From: Cytophagaceae bacterium | GTDB taxonomy: Bacteria; Bacteroidota; Bacteroidia; Cytophagales; Flexibacteraceae | Direction: 5' to 3' | Assembly (NCBI GenBank): GCA_027485575.1 | Contig: JAIXQU010000085.1 | Coordinates: 1 to 39,721 of the forward strand | DNA length: 39,721 nt | Shown here: positions 1-8,843 of the stretch, in pieces | Layout: the number at the start of each line of letters is the position of its first letter | How positions within the stretch are numbered: the first letter of the stretch is position 1 | Program-made: the position numbers and the translations under genes | The notes under the pieces: generated by a model | The model's database searches: none | Seen by the model: only the letters and a program-made list of their open reading frames with translations | What the model was told of the DNA's origin: nothing

Positions 1-924
1 AAAGTTTTAAAAGAAAATAATTTACCAGAGGGTATTTTTTCATTGGTTATTGGGGGTGCAAACATTGGCCAGGCCATGGCCGGACACCATGATGTTGCCT
101 TGGTTTCGGCAACCGGTTCTACAAGAATGGGAAAAGCCGTTGCAGTTACTGTAGCCCAAAGGCTTGGAAAATCCTTATTGGAATTGGGTGGAAACAATGC
201 AGTTATTATTGCCAAGGATTCAAATCTGGACATGGCAATCAGAAGTACTGTCTTTGGGTCTGTGGGAACTTGCGGCCAACGGTGCACCAGTACGAGAAGG
301 CTGATTGTTCACGAGGAAAGATATGAGGAAGTAAAATCCAGAATGGTGGCTGCCTATGAAAAATTACCGATTGGTAATCCCCTGGAGGAAAATAACCTTG
401 TAGGACCCCTTGTGGATGAACATGCGGAGAAGGCCTTTTTTAATGCCCTGGAAAATGTTCAAAAAGAAGGAGGTAAATTAATAACCGGTGGTAAAAAAAT
501 AGAGGCTATGTCAGGTGGATACTATGTTTCTCCTGCAATCGTAGAAGCTGAAAATCATTATCATATGGTTCAGGAAGAGACATTTGCACCCATTTTATAT
601 TTAATTAAATATTCTGGTGAGGTGGAAAATGCCATTGCAATTCAAAACAATGTAAAGCAAGGTCTATCTTCTGCCATTTTCACAAACAGACTTCAGGAAG
701 CCGAAAAGTTTCTTTCCTGGCGAGGTTCTGATTGTGGGATATCGAATGTCAATATTGGAACTTCTGGTGCTGAAATTGGCGGTGCATTTGGCGGAGAAAA
801 AGAAACAGGAGGTGGAAGAGAATCTGGTTCAGATGCATGGAGAGCATACATGCGTCGACAAACCAATACTGTAAACTACAGTGCAGAGCTTCCTCTGGCA
901 CAAGGAATTAAATTTGATATTTAG
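1..924 (+). CDS. ALDH7-family aldehyde dehydrogenase (aminoadipate-semialdehyde dehydrogenase type), 5' truncated
   Basis: The reading frame is open from the first base, so the gene starts upstream of the window; 307 C-terminal residues are visible. Family knowledge: ALDH7 (antiquitin) enzymes oxidise alpha-aminoadipic semialdehyde to aminoadipate with NAD+ in lysine breakdown and are soluble. Seen here: the general-base glutamate in LELGGNN (codon 181-183), the catalytic cysteine in GQRCT (codon 283-285), the ETFAPILY segment, and the C-terminal GGAFGGEKETGGGRESGSDAW and LPLAQGIKF signatures typical of the antiquitin subgroup rather than of generic ALDHs. No lysine-pathway neighbour is visible, so the exact substrate is inferred from family only. 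A strong terminator follows 12 bases after the stop. The TTG at 43 is internal and should not be taken as the start. Confidence 0.93.
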   Translation, partial: KVLKENNLPEGIFSLVIGGANIGQAMAGHHDVALVSATGSTRMGKAVAVTVAQRLGKSLLELGGNNAVIIAKDSNLDMAIRSTVFGSVGTCGQRCTSTRRLIVHEERYEEVKSRMVAAYEKLPIGNPLEENNLVGPLVDEHAEKAFFNALENVQKEGGKLITGGKKIEAMSGGYYVSPAIVEAENHYHMVQEETFAPILYLIKYSGEVENAIAIQNNVKQGLSSAIFTNRLQEAEKFLSWRGSDCGISNVNIGTSGAEIGGAFGGEKETGGGRESGSDAWRAYMRRQTNTVNYSAELPLAQGIKFDI

Positions 925-935
925 AAAATCGAATT

Positions 936-973
936 AAAAAAAAGAGGCCAAAATATTTTTGGCCTCTTTTTTT
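936..973. terminator. Bidirectional Rho-independent terminator
   Basis: A perfect 13-base stem (AAAGAGGCCAAAA, 941-953, with its complement at 957-969) and a 3-base loop are flanked by an A-run on the left and a T-run on the right. It can therefore end the aldehyde dehydrogenase transcript on the plus strand and read-through from the HMG-CoA lyase operon on the minus strand. Confidence 0.92.
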
Positions 974-974
974 G

Positions 975-1170
975 TGCCTAACCCGGATTTGTCGTTAGGC
1001 CTTCGTTATGACAAGGCTAAACCCGATGGCAAAGCTGTGCGGGGCAAGCTTACAAAAAAACAGCAACTTTTATTCGAAATTCATAGCAGCGCTACGGATA
1101 GAAAAGATAAGGTGGCAAAGCCTCTGATTTTAAGCAGTTTAGACTCGGAATAAATTTCCTGTTGGCAATT
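975..1170. other. GC-richer non-coding island, possible dispersed repeat
   Basis: The roughly 200 bases between the terminator and the HMG-CoA lyase stop have a different composition from the surroundings: about 50% GC over 975-1068, against a clearly AT-rich background. An open frame of 64 codons crosses it, but its only start (TTG at 959) lies inside the terminator stem and no promoter or ribosome site is visible, so I do not call it a gene. Such islands downstream of terminators are often dispersed repeats or decayed genes; this window has only one copy, so the repeat idea is untested. Confidence 0.4.
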
Positions 1171-1176
1171 CCGGGA

Positions 1177-2040
1177 TCAATGAAAAATTTGCGGCAGAAA
1201 GGCAGAAGCCATCTGCAACTTTTCAAGATTTAGACCTGTTTCCAAATTTTGGTCTTTGGCCCATCCGATAATACTTTCAGTACTTAAATTACCTACCAGA
1301 TCGTCCTCCGCCATTGGGCATCCTCCAAATCCACCAAGTGCCACATCAAATTGCTTACACCCTCCTTCCCAGGCCGCAGCTATTTTTTCAGTTGCCAGGT
1401 AAGGATTAGAATGCAAATGGGCCGTCAAGTTTACGTTTTGCCAAACACCGGACAAAGCCAGAAACAAATCTTTAACAGATTGAGGACTCGCTCTTCCAAC
1501 CGTATCTGAAACAGAAATTTCTTTAACACCAAGATCTATCATGGTTTGGGCTTTTTCCCTAACTAAACCTGGCTCATATCTTTCTCCATACGGATTGCCA
1601 AATGCCATGCTTAAATAAACAACCAATATTTTATTTTTAGCCAGACATAAATCCTGAATTTTGGCCAATTCTTCAATGGCCTCGTTAATCGTCTTATTTG
1701 TATTTCTTTTTTGAAACTCCTCTGAAATGGATAATGGAAAACCAATGAATTGAATCTCCTCAAATTCTACAGCCTGTTCAGCGCCCCTCAGATTTGCAAT
1801 TATGGCCAAAAGTGCAGAATTGGTATTTTCTAATTCGAGCTTTCCAATAACTTCGGCTGTATCCCTTAGTTGGGGTATGGCTTTTGGGCTAACAAAACTT
1901 CCAAAATCAATCCGATTGAATCCGACTTTTAGCAAACTATTGATATAGTTTACTTTTGTTTCGGTTGGCACAAAATGAGCAAGGCCTTGCATGGCATCTC
2001 GAGGGCACTCATTTATGAATAAATCGTTTTTCCTGACCAT
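1177..2040 (-). CDS. Hydroxymethylglutaryl-CoA lyase
   Basis: A 287-residue TIM-barrel aldolase of the HMGL-like family. Family role: splits 3-hydroxy-3-methylglutaryl-CoA into acetoacetate and acetyl-CoA, the last step of leucine degradation. Seen: the N-terminal ECPRDAMQG motif (Arg14, Asp15, matching the substrate/metal residues of EVGPRDGLQ), FGSFVSPKAIPQLRD, metal-type histidines His208 and His210 in HLH, and the C-terminal GGFGGCPMAEDDLVGN with the catalytic cysteine (Cys241) and a metal-type asparagine (Asn251). Length is close to bacterial relatives. It follows the DUF3109 gene by 18 bases in the same direction, so the two are probably cotranscribed from the promoter near 2650. Other HMGL-like lyases or synthases are less likely given GGCP. 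Confidence 0.9.
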   Translation of the reverse strand: MVRKNDLFINECPRDAMQGLAHFVPTETKVNYINSLLKVGFNRIDFGSFVSPKAIPQLRDTAEVIGKLELENTNSALLAIIANLRGAEQAVEFEEIQFIGFPLSISEEFQKRNTNKTINEAIEELAKIQDLCLAKNKILVVYLSMAFGNPYGERYEPGLVREKAQTMIDLGVKEISVSDTVGRASPQSVKDLFLALSGVWQNVNLTAHLHSNPYLATEKIAAAWEGGCKQFDVALGGFGGCPMAEDDLVGNLSTESIIGWAKDQNLETGLNLEKLQMASAFLPQIFH

Positions 2041-2058
2041 AACTTTAAAAAAATATTT

Positions 2059-2637
2059 TCACAATTTACTTGCCAAATAAGCATCAGCAACCAATTCCAG
2101 TTCCTTATACCAATTCTCTCCAAACTTGGTTTTCAAGGCCTCTTTAAGAAATTTATACACAGGAACACCCAGGGTTTGACCTAAGGCACATGCTGGCTGG
2201 CATATATTCCATCTATGGTAATTGACTGCCACAAACTCCTTATGTTCTTTTACCCGAATTGGGTATAAGTGGCAGGAAATCGGTTTGCGAAAATCGACAG
2301 CCCCATTTTCAAAGGCTTGTTCTATTCCACATTTCAAAATGCCTTTATCATCATACACAGAGTAGGCGCATTCTTTACCCAAAATTGTAGGTGTACTCCA
2401 ATCCCCATCTTCATCTAAAATCCATTTTCCTTGAATTTCAATTTCCCTTCTGCCATTTTCACTGAGGTAGGGTTTGATTTGCGAATAAATCGAATCTAGT
2501 TTTATAGTTTCTTCCCTTGTCAAGGGTGCTCCCAAATCTCCCTCAACACAACAAGCTGCTTTACAAGCCTCTATATTGCAGACAAACTTTTCAGTTATTA
2601 TTTCTTCCGAGATAATTGTATTTTCGATTGCTATCAT
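2059..2637 (-). CDS. DUF3109 family cysteine-rich protein
   Basis: A 192-residue soluble protein of the DUF3109 family, widespread in Bacteroidota and of unknown function. It carries a cysteine set resembling YkgJ-type metal or iron-sulphur proteins: CNIEACKAACC near residues 20-30, ECAYS, LKCGIEQ, and a C-terminal part with ISCHLYPIR and ICQPACALG. Metal binding is an inference from this cysteine pattern. The ATG at 2637 sits 8 bases after a perfect TAAATTTG promoter box, which supports this start and suggests an almost leaderless mRNA. It is the first gene of a two-gene unit with HMG-CoA lyase; no functional link between the two is obvious. Confidence 0.88.
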   Translation of the reverse strand: MIAIENTIISEEIITEKFVCNIEACKAACCVEGDLGAPLTREETIKLDSIYSQIKPYLSENGRREIEIQGKWILDEDGDWSTPTILGKECAYSVYDDKGILKCGIEQAFENGAVDFRKPISCHLYPIRVKEHKEFVAVNYHRWNICQPACALGQTLGVPVYKFLKEALKTKFGENWYKELELVADAYLASKL

Positions 2638-2645
2638 TCAGAAGG

Positions 2646-2675
2646 CAAATTTACCTTGAAGATGGCAAAGCCAAA
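2646..2675 (-). promoter_or_regulatory. Bacteroidota-type promoter for the DUF3109-HMG-CoA lyase unit
   Basis: On the minus strand there is TTTG (2672-2675), an 18-base spacer, then TAAATTTG (2646-2653), a perfect match to the Bacteroidota -7 consensus TANNTTTG. A second TTTG at 2676-2679 would give a 22-base spacer. The start codon follows after 8 bases. Confidence 0.65.
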
Positions 2676-2790
2676 CAAAAAATTGAATGCATAAAACCGT
2701 AAGGCTTTCTTTGGAAAGATATTAAACCTACCCAAAAAATAAACATATAGAAATCAATACGATAACCTATTATTCGTTGGAAAATCAAAT

Positions 2791-3177
2791 ATGAAAATTC
2801 AATCCTTTGAGCAATTTTTAGAACAAGTTCCGGATGGCATAGCAGAACAGTTTGTCAAAACCAGACAAGTGATTGAAAGACTTGTTCCCAAGGCAAAATT
2901 AGAAATCAAATACAACACCCCATTTTTCACATACAAAGGGCTATTCATTTATTTTTCATTTTACAAAAAGAAGAATTATGTAGTTGGATTTTGCCAGGGG
3001 TTCAGAATGGAGGATGAGTTGAAAGTTCTGAAAGCCGACTCAGGTCAAAGTCAGGTCAGGCATTGGGTATTAGATTCAGAAACAATTTTAGATATAGATT
3101 TACTTGGCGCTTATATCATTGAAGCTGAAGAAATCCAACGAAATCACAAAGTTTTTTCAAAAAGGAAAGACAATTAA
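2791..3177 (+). CDS. DUF1801 (YdhG-like) domain protein
   Basis: A 128-residue single-domain protein of the DUF1801/YdhG family, small soluble proteins of uncertain function. Family signatures seen are the IKYNTPFFTYKG segment (the usual I-K-W/Y-xx-P-x-F/Y core), the following beta-rich part IYFSFYKKKNYVVGF, and a helical C-terminus. It is a single plus-strand gene between divergently and convergently oriented neighbours, so it is probably monocistronic. I see no convincing promoter box immediately upstream. Function is not predictable from context. Confidence 0.82.
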   Translation: MKIQSFEQFLEQVPDGIAEQFVKTRQVIERLVPKAKLEIKYNTPFFTYKGLFIYFSFYKKKNYVVGFCQGFRMEDELKVLKADSGQSQVRHWVLDSETILDIDLLGAYIIEAEEIQRNHKVFSKRKDN

Positions 3178-3207
3178 AAAATATCTTTCCAAATAAAAGA
3201 TTGGAAA

Positions 3208-4257
3208 TCAATGACCTTTTTCTGCCGGATGCGAATGATTGCAGCAGGTGCCGAACCAAAGGTCTTCTAAAGTCAAACTTGCACTTTCTTCAGGACGGAC
3301 CTCAATTGTCTTCTTTTGCCAAAGTTTTCGTTCCTCCTCCATTTCTTTGATTTGCTCTTCGCTTAACTTATAGTCCATCATGGCATTCAAATCTGGTTGG
3401 CCAGCATCCACCCAGGCTGTGTACCAGAAATCTGCAACCTGTTTAATGCTCGCCCTCATTCTCCTTTCTACTTGATTGCCAAGCATCTGGCTATACGCTT
3501 TGGAGTATTCTCTGCTGTAAACCTGGGTTGTTACATTTCCTCTTTGTTCGTATCCGTATTTTTTATCTTCCGGCCAGCTTGCATTTAAGTCTTTTTCAAA
3601 TCCCAAAACAGAATCTAAAGCCATGTGGGCTGCGATTACTGAGTTCCATGAACGGTCAAGTACTCGTTTTTCATATTCTGCCTGTCCTACAAAAAAGTCA
3701 TATTTATCTGAAAAAAGTTCTGGCAACCGGCTTTCCCAGAATCCATGAATTCCTTTTTGACCTGTTAGTTGCCCATTGTAATTCTCCGTGGTGTGAAGTG
3801 GAACATTGGAATCAGCTATATAATGCCCAAGATCAGATGCAATTCTTAAAATGGAGTTAGGATTTTTGGACTCAAATGCTTTTTGCAAACTGTACTTCAT
3901 CCGGTTCACTTCCCAGGGCACGATTCCGTATTCCATAAGGGTGTCTTCAGAATATTTTGCCACAGCATCATTCCATCTCCGGGGCATTTTCCATAACGCT
4001 GAATCCCCATACACATCAATATCAATAAAATGTTTGGGGGCTTCTCCCTTTACCGCATTTCGCCTTCTGTCCGGATTCACGGCATTTTCAGTTAAATAGA
4101 CTATGTTCCTTTTAAAAAAAGCTGACATAGGTTCGGGTAAACAGAATACTGCCAATCGATTAATCCTCTGGTGGGCATAAAAACCCCAGGAATACGTTTT
4201 CTGGCTGCCTAAAATGAGAAAAACAGAAAACAGGACAAATGGGTACCTTAATTTCAT
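3208..4257 (-). CDS. Secreted zinc-dependent phospholipase C / S1-P1 nuclease-like protein
   Basis: A 349-residue exported protein resembling the all-helical zinc phospholipase C/S1-P1 nuclease fold. A signal peptide (residues 1-23, hydrophobic core VLFSVFLILG) ends just before Trp24; in this fold the N-terminal Trp of the mature protein ligates zinc, so the WG after TYS fits. Other candidate zinc ligands: His29 in YAHQ, HFIDID, and DLGHYIADSNVPLHTTENY followed by HGFWE. The tail is odd: a charged helix, then WFGTCC and a His-containing end. The start is set at ATG 4257, not the in-frame TTG at 4272, because that TTG lies inside a perfect TAAATTTG promoter box. Whether the substrate is phospholipid or nucleic acid cannot be decided from the sequence. 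Confidence 0.8.
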   Translation of the reverse strand: MKLRYPFVLFSVFLILGSQKTYSWGFYAHQRINRLAVFCLPEPMSAFFKRNIVYLTENAVNPDRRRNAVKGEAPKHFIDIDVYGDSALWKMPRRWNDAVAKYSEDTLMEYGIVPWEVNRMKYSLQKAFESKNPNSILRIASDLGHYIADSNVPLHTTENYNGQLTGQKGIHGFWESRLPELFSDKYDFFVGQAEYEKRVLDRSWNSVIAAHMALDSVLGFEKDLNASWPEDKKYGYEQRGNVTTQVYSREYSKAYSQMLGNQVERRMRASIKQVADFWYTAWVDAGQPDLNAMMDYKLSEEQIKEMEEERKLWQKKTIEVRPEESASLTLEDLWFGTCCNHSHPAEKGH

Positions 4258-4269
4258 AAAATCAGGCCT

Positions 4270-4277
4270 CAAATTTA
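4270..4277 (-). promoter_or_regulatory. Promoter -7 box of the PLC-like gene
   Basis: TAAATTTG on the minus strand matches TANNTTTG exactly and lies 12 bases before the ATG at 4257, directly downstream of the infB terminator. A T-rich -33 region (the terminator T-run) is present but its TTTG spacing (15 bases) is short. Confidence 0.5.
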
Positions 4278-4292
4278 GGATTTATCATGAAA

Positions 4293-4320
4293 CAAAAAAG
4301 TCCCTGATTAAAGGGACTTT
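4293..4320 (-). terminator. Rho-independent terminator of the rimP-nusA-infB operon
   Basis: On the minus strand AAAGTCCCT pairs with AGGGACTTT around a 6-base loop, followed by a run of T. It begins about 20 bases after the infB stop. On the plus strand there is no comparable T-run, so it works in one direction. Confidence 0.9.
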
Positions 4321-4339
4321 CATATAAACTACATTATTT

Positions 4340-7300
4340 TTATAATGTTCTTTTTGTCTCTCTTTCTTCAAAAGATTCAATGGTATCACCAACTTCAATG
4401 TTGTTAAAGTTCTTGATCTTGACACCGCACTCATAGCCGAATTTAACTTCAGATGCATCATCCTTAAATCTTTTAAGTGCCTCCAGCTCACCTGTATGGA
4501 TTACAATTCCATCTCTGATGATTCTAATTCCATTGTTTCGCTTTATATAACCTTCGGTCACATAGCAACCAGCGATATTACCGAGTTTACTGATTTTGAA
4601 CACCTCACGGATTTCCACATTTCCAACAATAATCTCTTCAACCTTAGGAGCTAATAAGCCTTCCATTGCATCTTTAATATCATTGATGGCATCGTAAATG
4701 ATAGAATATAGCTTGATTTCAATCTCCTCATTTTCTGCTTGTCTTCTGGCCTGGGCAGAAGGTCTAACCTGAAAACCAAGAATAATGGCATCAGATGCGG
4801 ATGCCAACATCACGTCAGCCTCAGAAATCTGACCTACAGCCTTATGAAGGATTCTAACTGCTACTTCATCTGTTGATAGTTTCAACAAACTATCCGCCAG
4901 GGCCTCAACCGAACCATCCACATCACCCTTAATGATCAAGTTAAGTTCTTTAAATGTTCCAAGGGCAATTCTTCTTCCAATTTCATCAATTGTGATGTGT
5001 TTCTTGGTTCGAATAGATTGCTCTCTTTGTATCTGTTCTCTTTTGTTGGCTAATTCTTTTGCTTCCCGCTCATTCTCCATTACATTAAACTTATCACCAG
5101 CCTGAGGTGCATTGTTTAATCCTAATACCTGAACGGGAGTTGATGGCCCAGCTTTATCGATTCGAATACCGGTATCATCATACATGGCTTTTACTTTTCC
5201 ATAATAGGCACCGCAAAGCATGAAATCTCCCACCCGTAAAGTACCTGCCTGAACCAAAACAGTAGAAACATAGCCTCTTCCTTTATCAAGAGAGGCCTCA
5301 ATTACAGTACCCTGAGCTAATTTATTTGGATTTGCTTTTAATTCCAGAATATCAGATTCCAAAACTACTTTTTCCAATAGTTCAGAAATACCAATTCCTT
5401 TTTTGGCTGAAATTTCCTGAGATTGGTATTTACCACCCCAATCTTCAACAAGGAGATTTAAATTCGCAAGTTCCTCCTTAATTTTTTCCGGATTGGCTCC
5501 TGCTTTGTCAATTTTGTTTATGGCAATTACAATGGGTACGCCAGCAACCTGCGCATGATTAATGGCCTCTTTTGTTTGAGGCATAACCGAATCATCAGCT
5601 GCAACAACAATGATAACAACATCCGTTACTTTAGCTCCTCTGGCACGCATGGCTGTAAACGCTTCGTGGCCTGGAGTATCTAAAAAGGTAATATTTCTGC
5701 CTGATTCGGTTGTAACATCATATGCTCCAATATGTTGAGTAATTCCACCTGCTTCAGATGCTACTACTTTTGTCTTTCGGATATAATCCAGTAAAGATGT
5801 TTTACCATGATCCACATGGCCCATAATTGTTACAATCGGGGCTCTAACCACCAGGTCTTCTGCCAAATCCGGTTCATCTACTACATTTTCTTCCTCATCT
5901 GCGGAAGAAAAAACCGTTTCAAATCCAAATTCATCTGCAATAATGGTTAAGGCTTCTGCATCCAATCTTTGATTGATAGAAACAAACATTCCCAAGGACA
6001 TACAAGTTCCAATAACCTCATTTACAGACACGTCCATCAATGAAGCCAAATCTGAAACTGATACAAATTCAGTAAGTTTCAAGATTTTTGATGCTCCTTC
6101 GTCTTCCTGGTTATACCGATCGTTTTTATCCCTTGACTTTTTCTTACCGCCTCTTCCACCTCCCCGATTCATTGTGGCCTTTATCTGACCAGAAATTTGT
6201 CTGTTTGAATAACCAGGCCTGTTGTTATTTTGGTTTCCCTGACCTGGAGGTCTATTGGCATTTTGATTTCCCTGACCTGCAGGGCGATTGTTGTTTTGAT
6301 TTCCTTGTCCACCTGGTCGGTTGGTATTTTGACCCGATTGCTGATTGGCTGGATTTGGATTCCTGTTGCCTTGCTGACCTTGAGGGCTGCCTCCTGGTCT
6401 TGGACCTATATTCTGATTTTGACCCTGCTGGCCCTGAGGTGGTTGATTCCCTTTTGGTCCCTGGCCTTGACGATCGTTTTGGTTGCCATGCGAAGGACCT
6501 CCGCCAGAACCACCAACTGCGACAGGACCAGTCTTTAGTCTTTTTCTTTTTCGCTTTTCAGCTTCTGCCCTGCTTTCGCCTTGTTGTTTGGGCTTATTTT
6601 CAAACGCTTTTAAATCTATTTTACCAAGGACCGTTAACCCTTTTAGTTGGTCAGCCTCTGCCTTAATTAGTTCTGTAGGAACTTCTCCAGTCGGAATTTC
6701 AATAGGTACTTCAACTTTGGGAAGTTCTTTTGGCTCACTAACAGTCTCTTTTACAGGCTTTTCAACAAAGGTTTCTGCAACAGGAGGAATTTCAGCTACA
6801 ATCTTTTCAGGGACTTTTGGTGCCATCTCTGGTTCCTTAATTTCCTCTTTTGGCGATGATTTTTCCTCCTTAGGTTCTGCCTTTTCTTCCTTTTTCACAG
6901 GAGGGACTGGCACTACTGATTCTGCCTTTTTTGCCTCCTTTGTGGTCTTTTTCTTTGGATTCAGGTCTATCTTTCCAAGAATCTTTAAACCTTGAACCTG
7001 CCCTTCAGCTTTGATCAACTCAGGTTCTGCGGTAGCTTCAACCGGTGTTGAAACAGGTTCGCTTTTTACAACTTCAGGAGTAACAACTTTAACTTCTTCC
7101 TTTTTTTCTTCTGATTTCTGAACAACAACCGGCTTTTCAGCTTCTTTAACAACTGGTTTTTGTTCCTGAATTACAGGAGTTTTTACTGGAGGGTTAACAG
7201 GTTGTTGAAAGGTTGGCATTGTACGCCTGGCCATTGGAGCCTCATCTATCTCCTCATCATTTGGCCTTCTCCTTTCTTTATGAAGATCCCTGTCGATTAC

Positions 7301-7531
7301 AATTTTTTCGTTATGCTTGTTGCTCATGGGAATTCCAGGAGCCTCTTTCTTCTCCTGGGCCGATGAGGAATACTCTTTACGCAACAACTCAACTTCCCCT
7401 ATTGTTAATTTTGCAACAGGGCTTCGTTCTACTGTTGAACCGGTTTTATGCAAATATTCAATAATGGTATCTAACCCAAGATTGAACTCTTGCATCGCCT
7501 GACGTATTTTAAAGACTCTTTCCTCGGACAT
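4340..7531 (-). CDS. infB: Translation initiation factor IF-2
   Basis: A 1063-residue GTPase that brings initiator fMet-tRNA to the 30S subunit and promotes subunit joining. Order of parts: an N-terminal helical domain ([20 protein letters not shown]), a very long charged Pro/Glu/Lys linker, a Gly/Asn/Gln/Pro-rich segment with three 33-base tandem repeats, the IF2-N domain, then the G domain from about residue 563 with G1 GHVDHGKT (about 570), G2 GGITQHIG, G3 DTPGH, G4 NKID and SAKKG, followed by domains II, III and the C-terminal tRNA-binding domain. The linker contains two copies of an ELIKAE...GL..LGKIDL motif. It is last in the operon after nusA (56-base gap) and ends at a strong terminator. 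Confidence 0.98.
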   Translation of the reverse strand: MSEERVFKIRQAMQEFNLGLDTIIEYLHKTGSTVERSPVAKLTIGEVELLRKEYSSSAQEKKEAPGIPMSNKHNEKIVIDRDLHKERRRPNDEEIDEAPMARRTMPTFQQPVNPPVKTPVIQEQKPVVKEAEKPVVVQKSEEKKEEVKVVTPEVVKSEPVSTPVEATAEPELIKAEGQVQGLKILGKIDLNPKKKTTKEAKKAESVVPVPPVKKEEKAEPKEEKSSPKEEIKEPEMAPKVPEKIVAEIPPVAETFVEKPVKETVSEPKELPKVEVPIEIPTGEVPTELIKAEADQLKGLTVLGKIDLKAFENKPKQQGESRAEAEKRKRKRLKTGPVAVGGSGGGPSHGNQNDRQGQGPKGNQPPQGQQGQNQNIGPRPGGSPQGQQGNRNPNPANQQSGQNTNRPGGQGNQNNNRPAGQGNQNANRPPGQGNQNNNRPGYSNRQISGQIKATMNRGGGRGGKKKSRDKNDRYNQEDEGASKILKLTEFVSVSDLASLMDVSVNEVIGTCMSLGMFVSINQRLDAEALTIIADEFGFETVFSSADEEENVVDEPDLAEDLVVRAPIVTIMGHVDHGKTSLLDYIRKTKVVASEAGGITQHIGAYDVTTESGRNITFLDTPGHEAFTAMRARGAKVTDVVIIVVAADDSVMPQTKEAINHAQVAGVPIVIAINKIDKAGANPEKIKEELANLNLLVEDWGGKYQSQEISAKKGIGISELLEKVVLESDILELKANPNKLAQGTVIEASLDKGRGYVSTVLVQAGTLRVGDFMLCGAYYGKVKAMYDDTGIRIDKAGPSTPVQVLGLNNAPQAGDKFNVMENEREAKELANKREQIQREQSIRTKKHITIDEIGRRIALGTFKELNLIIKGDVDGSVEALADSLLKLSTDEVAVRILHKAVGQISEADVMLASASDAIILGFQVRPSAQARRQAENEEIEIKLYSIIYDAINDIKDAMEGLLAPKVEEIIVGNVEIREVFKISKLGNIAGCYVTEGYIKRNNGIRIIRDGIVIHTGELEALKRFKDDASEVKFGYECGVKIKNFNNIEVGDTIESFEERETKRTL
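6215..6313 (-). repeat. Three 33-base tandem repeats inside infB
   Basis: Units at 6215-6247, 6248-6280 and 6281-6313, plus a partial fourth, encode 11-residue repeats of the type NRPxGQGNQNx. They fall in the low-complexity linker before the IF2-N domain. The copies differ at several third positions, so they are not a recent expansion. Confidence 0.85.
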
Positions 7532-7587
7532 ACTTTATATTACTGTGAACTACTATATTTTAGCTTTGGATCTGGTGAAAAATACTT

Positions 7588-8841
7588 TTAATCTTCAAAC
7601 TCAAGTTTGAAAATATTAATAACTTCATTAATAGTTTCCTCCTCAAGATCTGTTCTTCTTACGAGATCTTCAACAGGAACAGAGAGGACACTTTTGGCTG
7701 TATCCAATCCAATTTTTCTGAATTCATCCAAAATCCATGAATCAATTTCATCATCAAATTCCTCCAAAGCAATATCATCTATTTCTTCTTCAGAACCATC
7801 AGAATCACGGAAAACATCTATCTCCTTGCCAATAAGACGACCTGCCAACTTAATATTCTGACCACCTTTACCAATTGCCAAAGATACTTGATCTGGTTTT
7901 AAGAAAACAGAAACTCTGTTCGCTTCACTATCGATTTTTATGCTGGTAATCTTTGCAGGACTCAAAGCACGTGAAATATACAATTCCATATTGTCTGTAA
8001 AGTTAATTACGTCAATATTTTCATTTTCCAACTCCCTTACAATATTGTGTATACGGGAGCCTTTCATTCCAACACATGCACCTACAGGATCTATTCTGTC
8101 ATCAAATGACTCAACAGCGACCTTGGCCCTTTCACCAGGTTCCCGTACTATTTTTTTAATGGCAATTACATTGTCATCAATTTCAGGTACTTCCAGTTCA
8201 AATAGTCTTTCAAGGAAAACCGGAGATGTTCTGGATAAAATGATTTTTGGAGTTCCATTTATCATTTCGACCCTATGAACAACGGCTCTGATGTTATCTC
8301 CTTTTCTATATCTGTCTTTCGGAATTTGCTCGCTTTTTGGCATAATGAGTTCATTACCAACTCCGTCAATAAGCAAGACTTCTCTGTTTCCAACCTGATA
8401 AACTTCGCCAATCAACAAATCACCTACTTTATCTTTGTATGCCTGAAACAGATTTTCTTTTTCCAGATCTTTAACCTTCTGAACCAAGGTTTGCTTTGCG
8501 GTTAAGATTCCTCTTCGGCCAAAATCCAGTTCTATATTGATTTCTTCTGCCAATTCCTCTCCAACCTCCAGGTCTTTTTGCAATTTGATTGCATCCGAAT
8601 ATGGAATTTTATCATAATCCCAAATGTCTTCAGATTCATCGTCGACAACTTCACGAAATCTCCATATCTCCAAATCACCCTTGTCGATATTGATGATTAC
8701 ATCAAAATTGGAATCCTCTACATACTTTTTACGGATTATAGAGCGAAAGACCTCCTCCAGGATTTTTATCATGGTAGGCCGGTCTATGTTTTTTAGTTTG
8801 GCGAAGTCTGAAAATGACTCTATGAGCGTTTTGCTATCCAT
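7588..8841 (-). CDS. nusA: Transcription termination/antitermination factor NusA
   Basis: A 417-residue RNA polymerase-binding factor that modulates pausing, intrinsic termination and antitermination. Domains in order: the N-terminal polymerase-binding domain (about 1-125), S1 (GDLLIGEVYQVGNREVLLIDG, about 130-200), KH1 (with VGACVGMKGSRIHNIVREL) and KH2 (VSLAIGKGGQNIKLAGRLIGK), then a short acidic C-terminal helical region containing VPVEDLVRRTDLEEETI. It lacks the two full acidic repeats of the E. coli protein. The start is 2 bases after the rimP stop, and infB follows 56 bases after its own stop, the classic arrangement. The leader hairpin before rimP makes feedback by NusA itself an attractive possibility. 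Confidence 0.97.
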   Translation of the reverse strand: MDSKTLIESFSDFAKLKNIDRPTMIKILEEVFRSIIRKKYVEDSNFDVIINIDKGDLEIWRFREVVDDESEDIWDYDKIPYSDAIKLQKDLEVGEELAEEINIELDFGRRGILTAKQTLVQKVKDLEKENLFQAYKDKVGDLLIGEVYQVGNREVLLIDGVGNELIMPKSEQIPKDRYRKGDNIRAVVHRVEMINGTPKIILSRTSPVFLERLFELEVPEIDDNVIAIKKIVREPGERAKVAVESFDDRIDPVGACVGMKGSRIHNIVRELENENIDVINFTDNMELYISRALSPAKITSIKIDSEANRVSVFLKPDQVSLAIGKGGQNIKLAGRLIGKEIDVFRDSDGSEEEIDDIALEEFDDEIDSWILDEFRKIGLDTAKSVLSVPVEDLVRRTDLEEETINEVINIFKLEFED

Positions 8842-8843
8842 TT

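Noticed and set aside
959-1153. 64-codon open frame downstream of the aldehyde dehydrogenase
   Set aside because: Its only start is a TTG inside the terminator stem, and it has no promoter or ribosome site. I treat the stretch as a non-coding island.
6088-6995. Long open frames antisense to infB (up to 192 codons)
   Set aside because: They mirror the low-complexity Pro/Gln/Asn/Lys-rich linker of IF-2 and give repetitive Trp/Asp/Leu/Ser-rich proteins with no domain. They are shadows.
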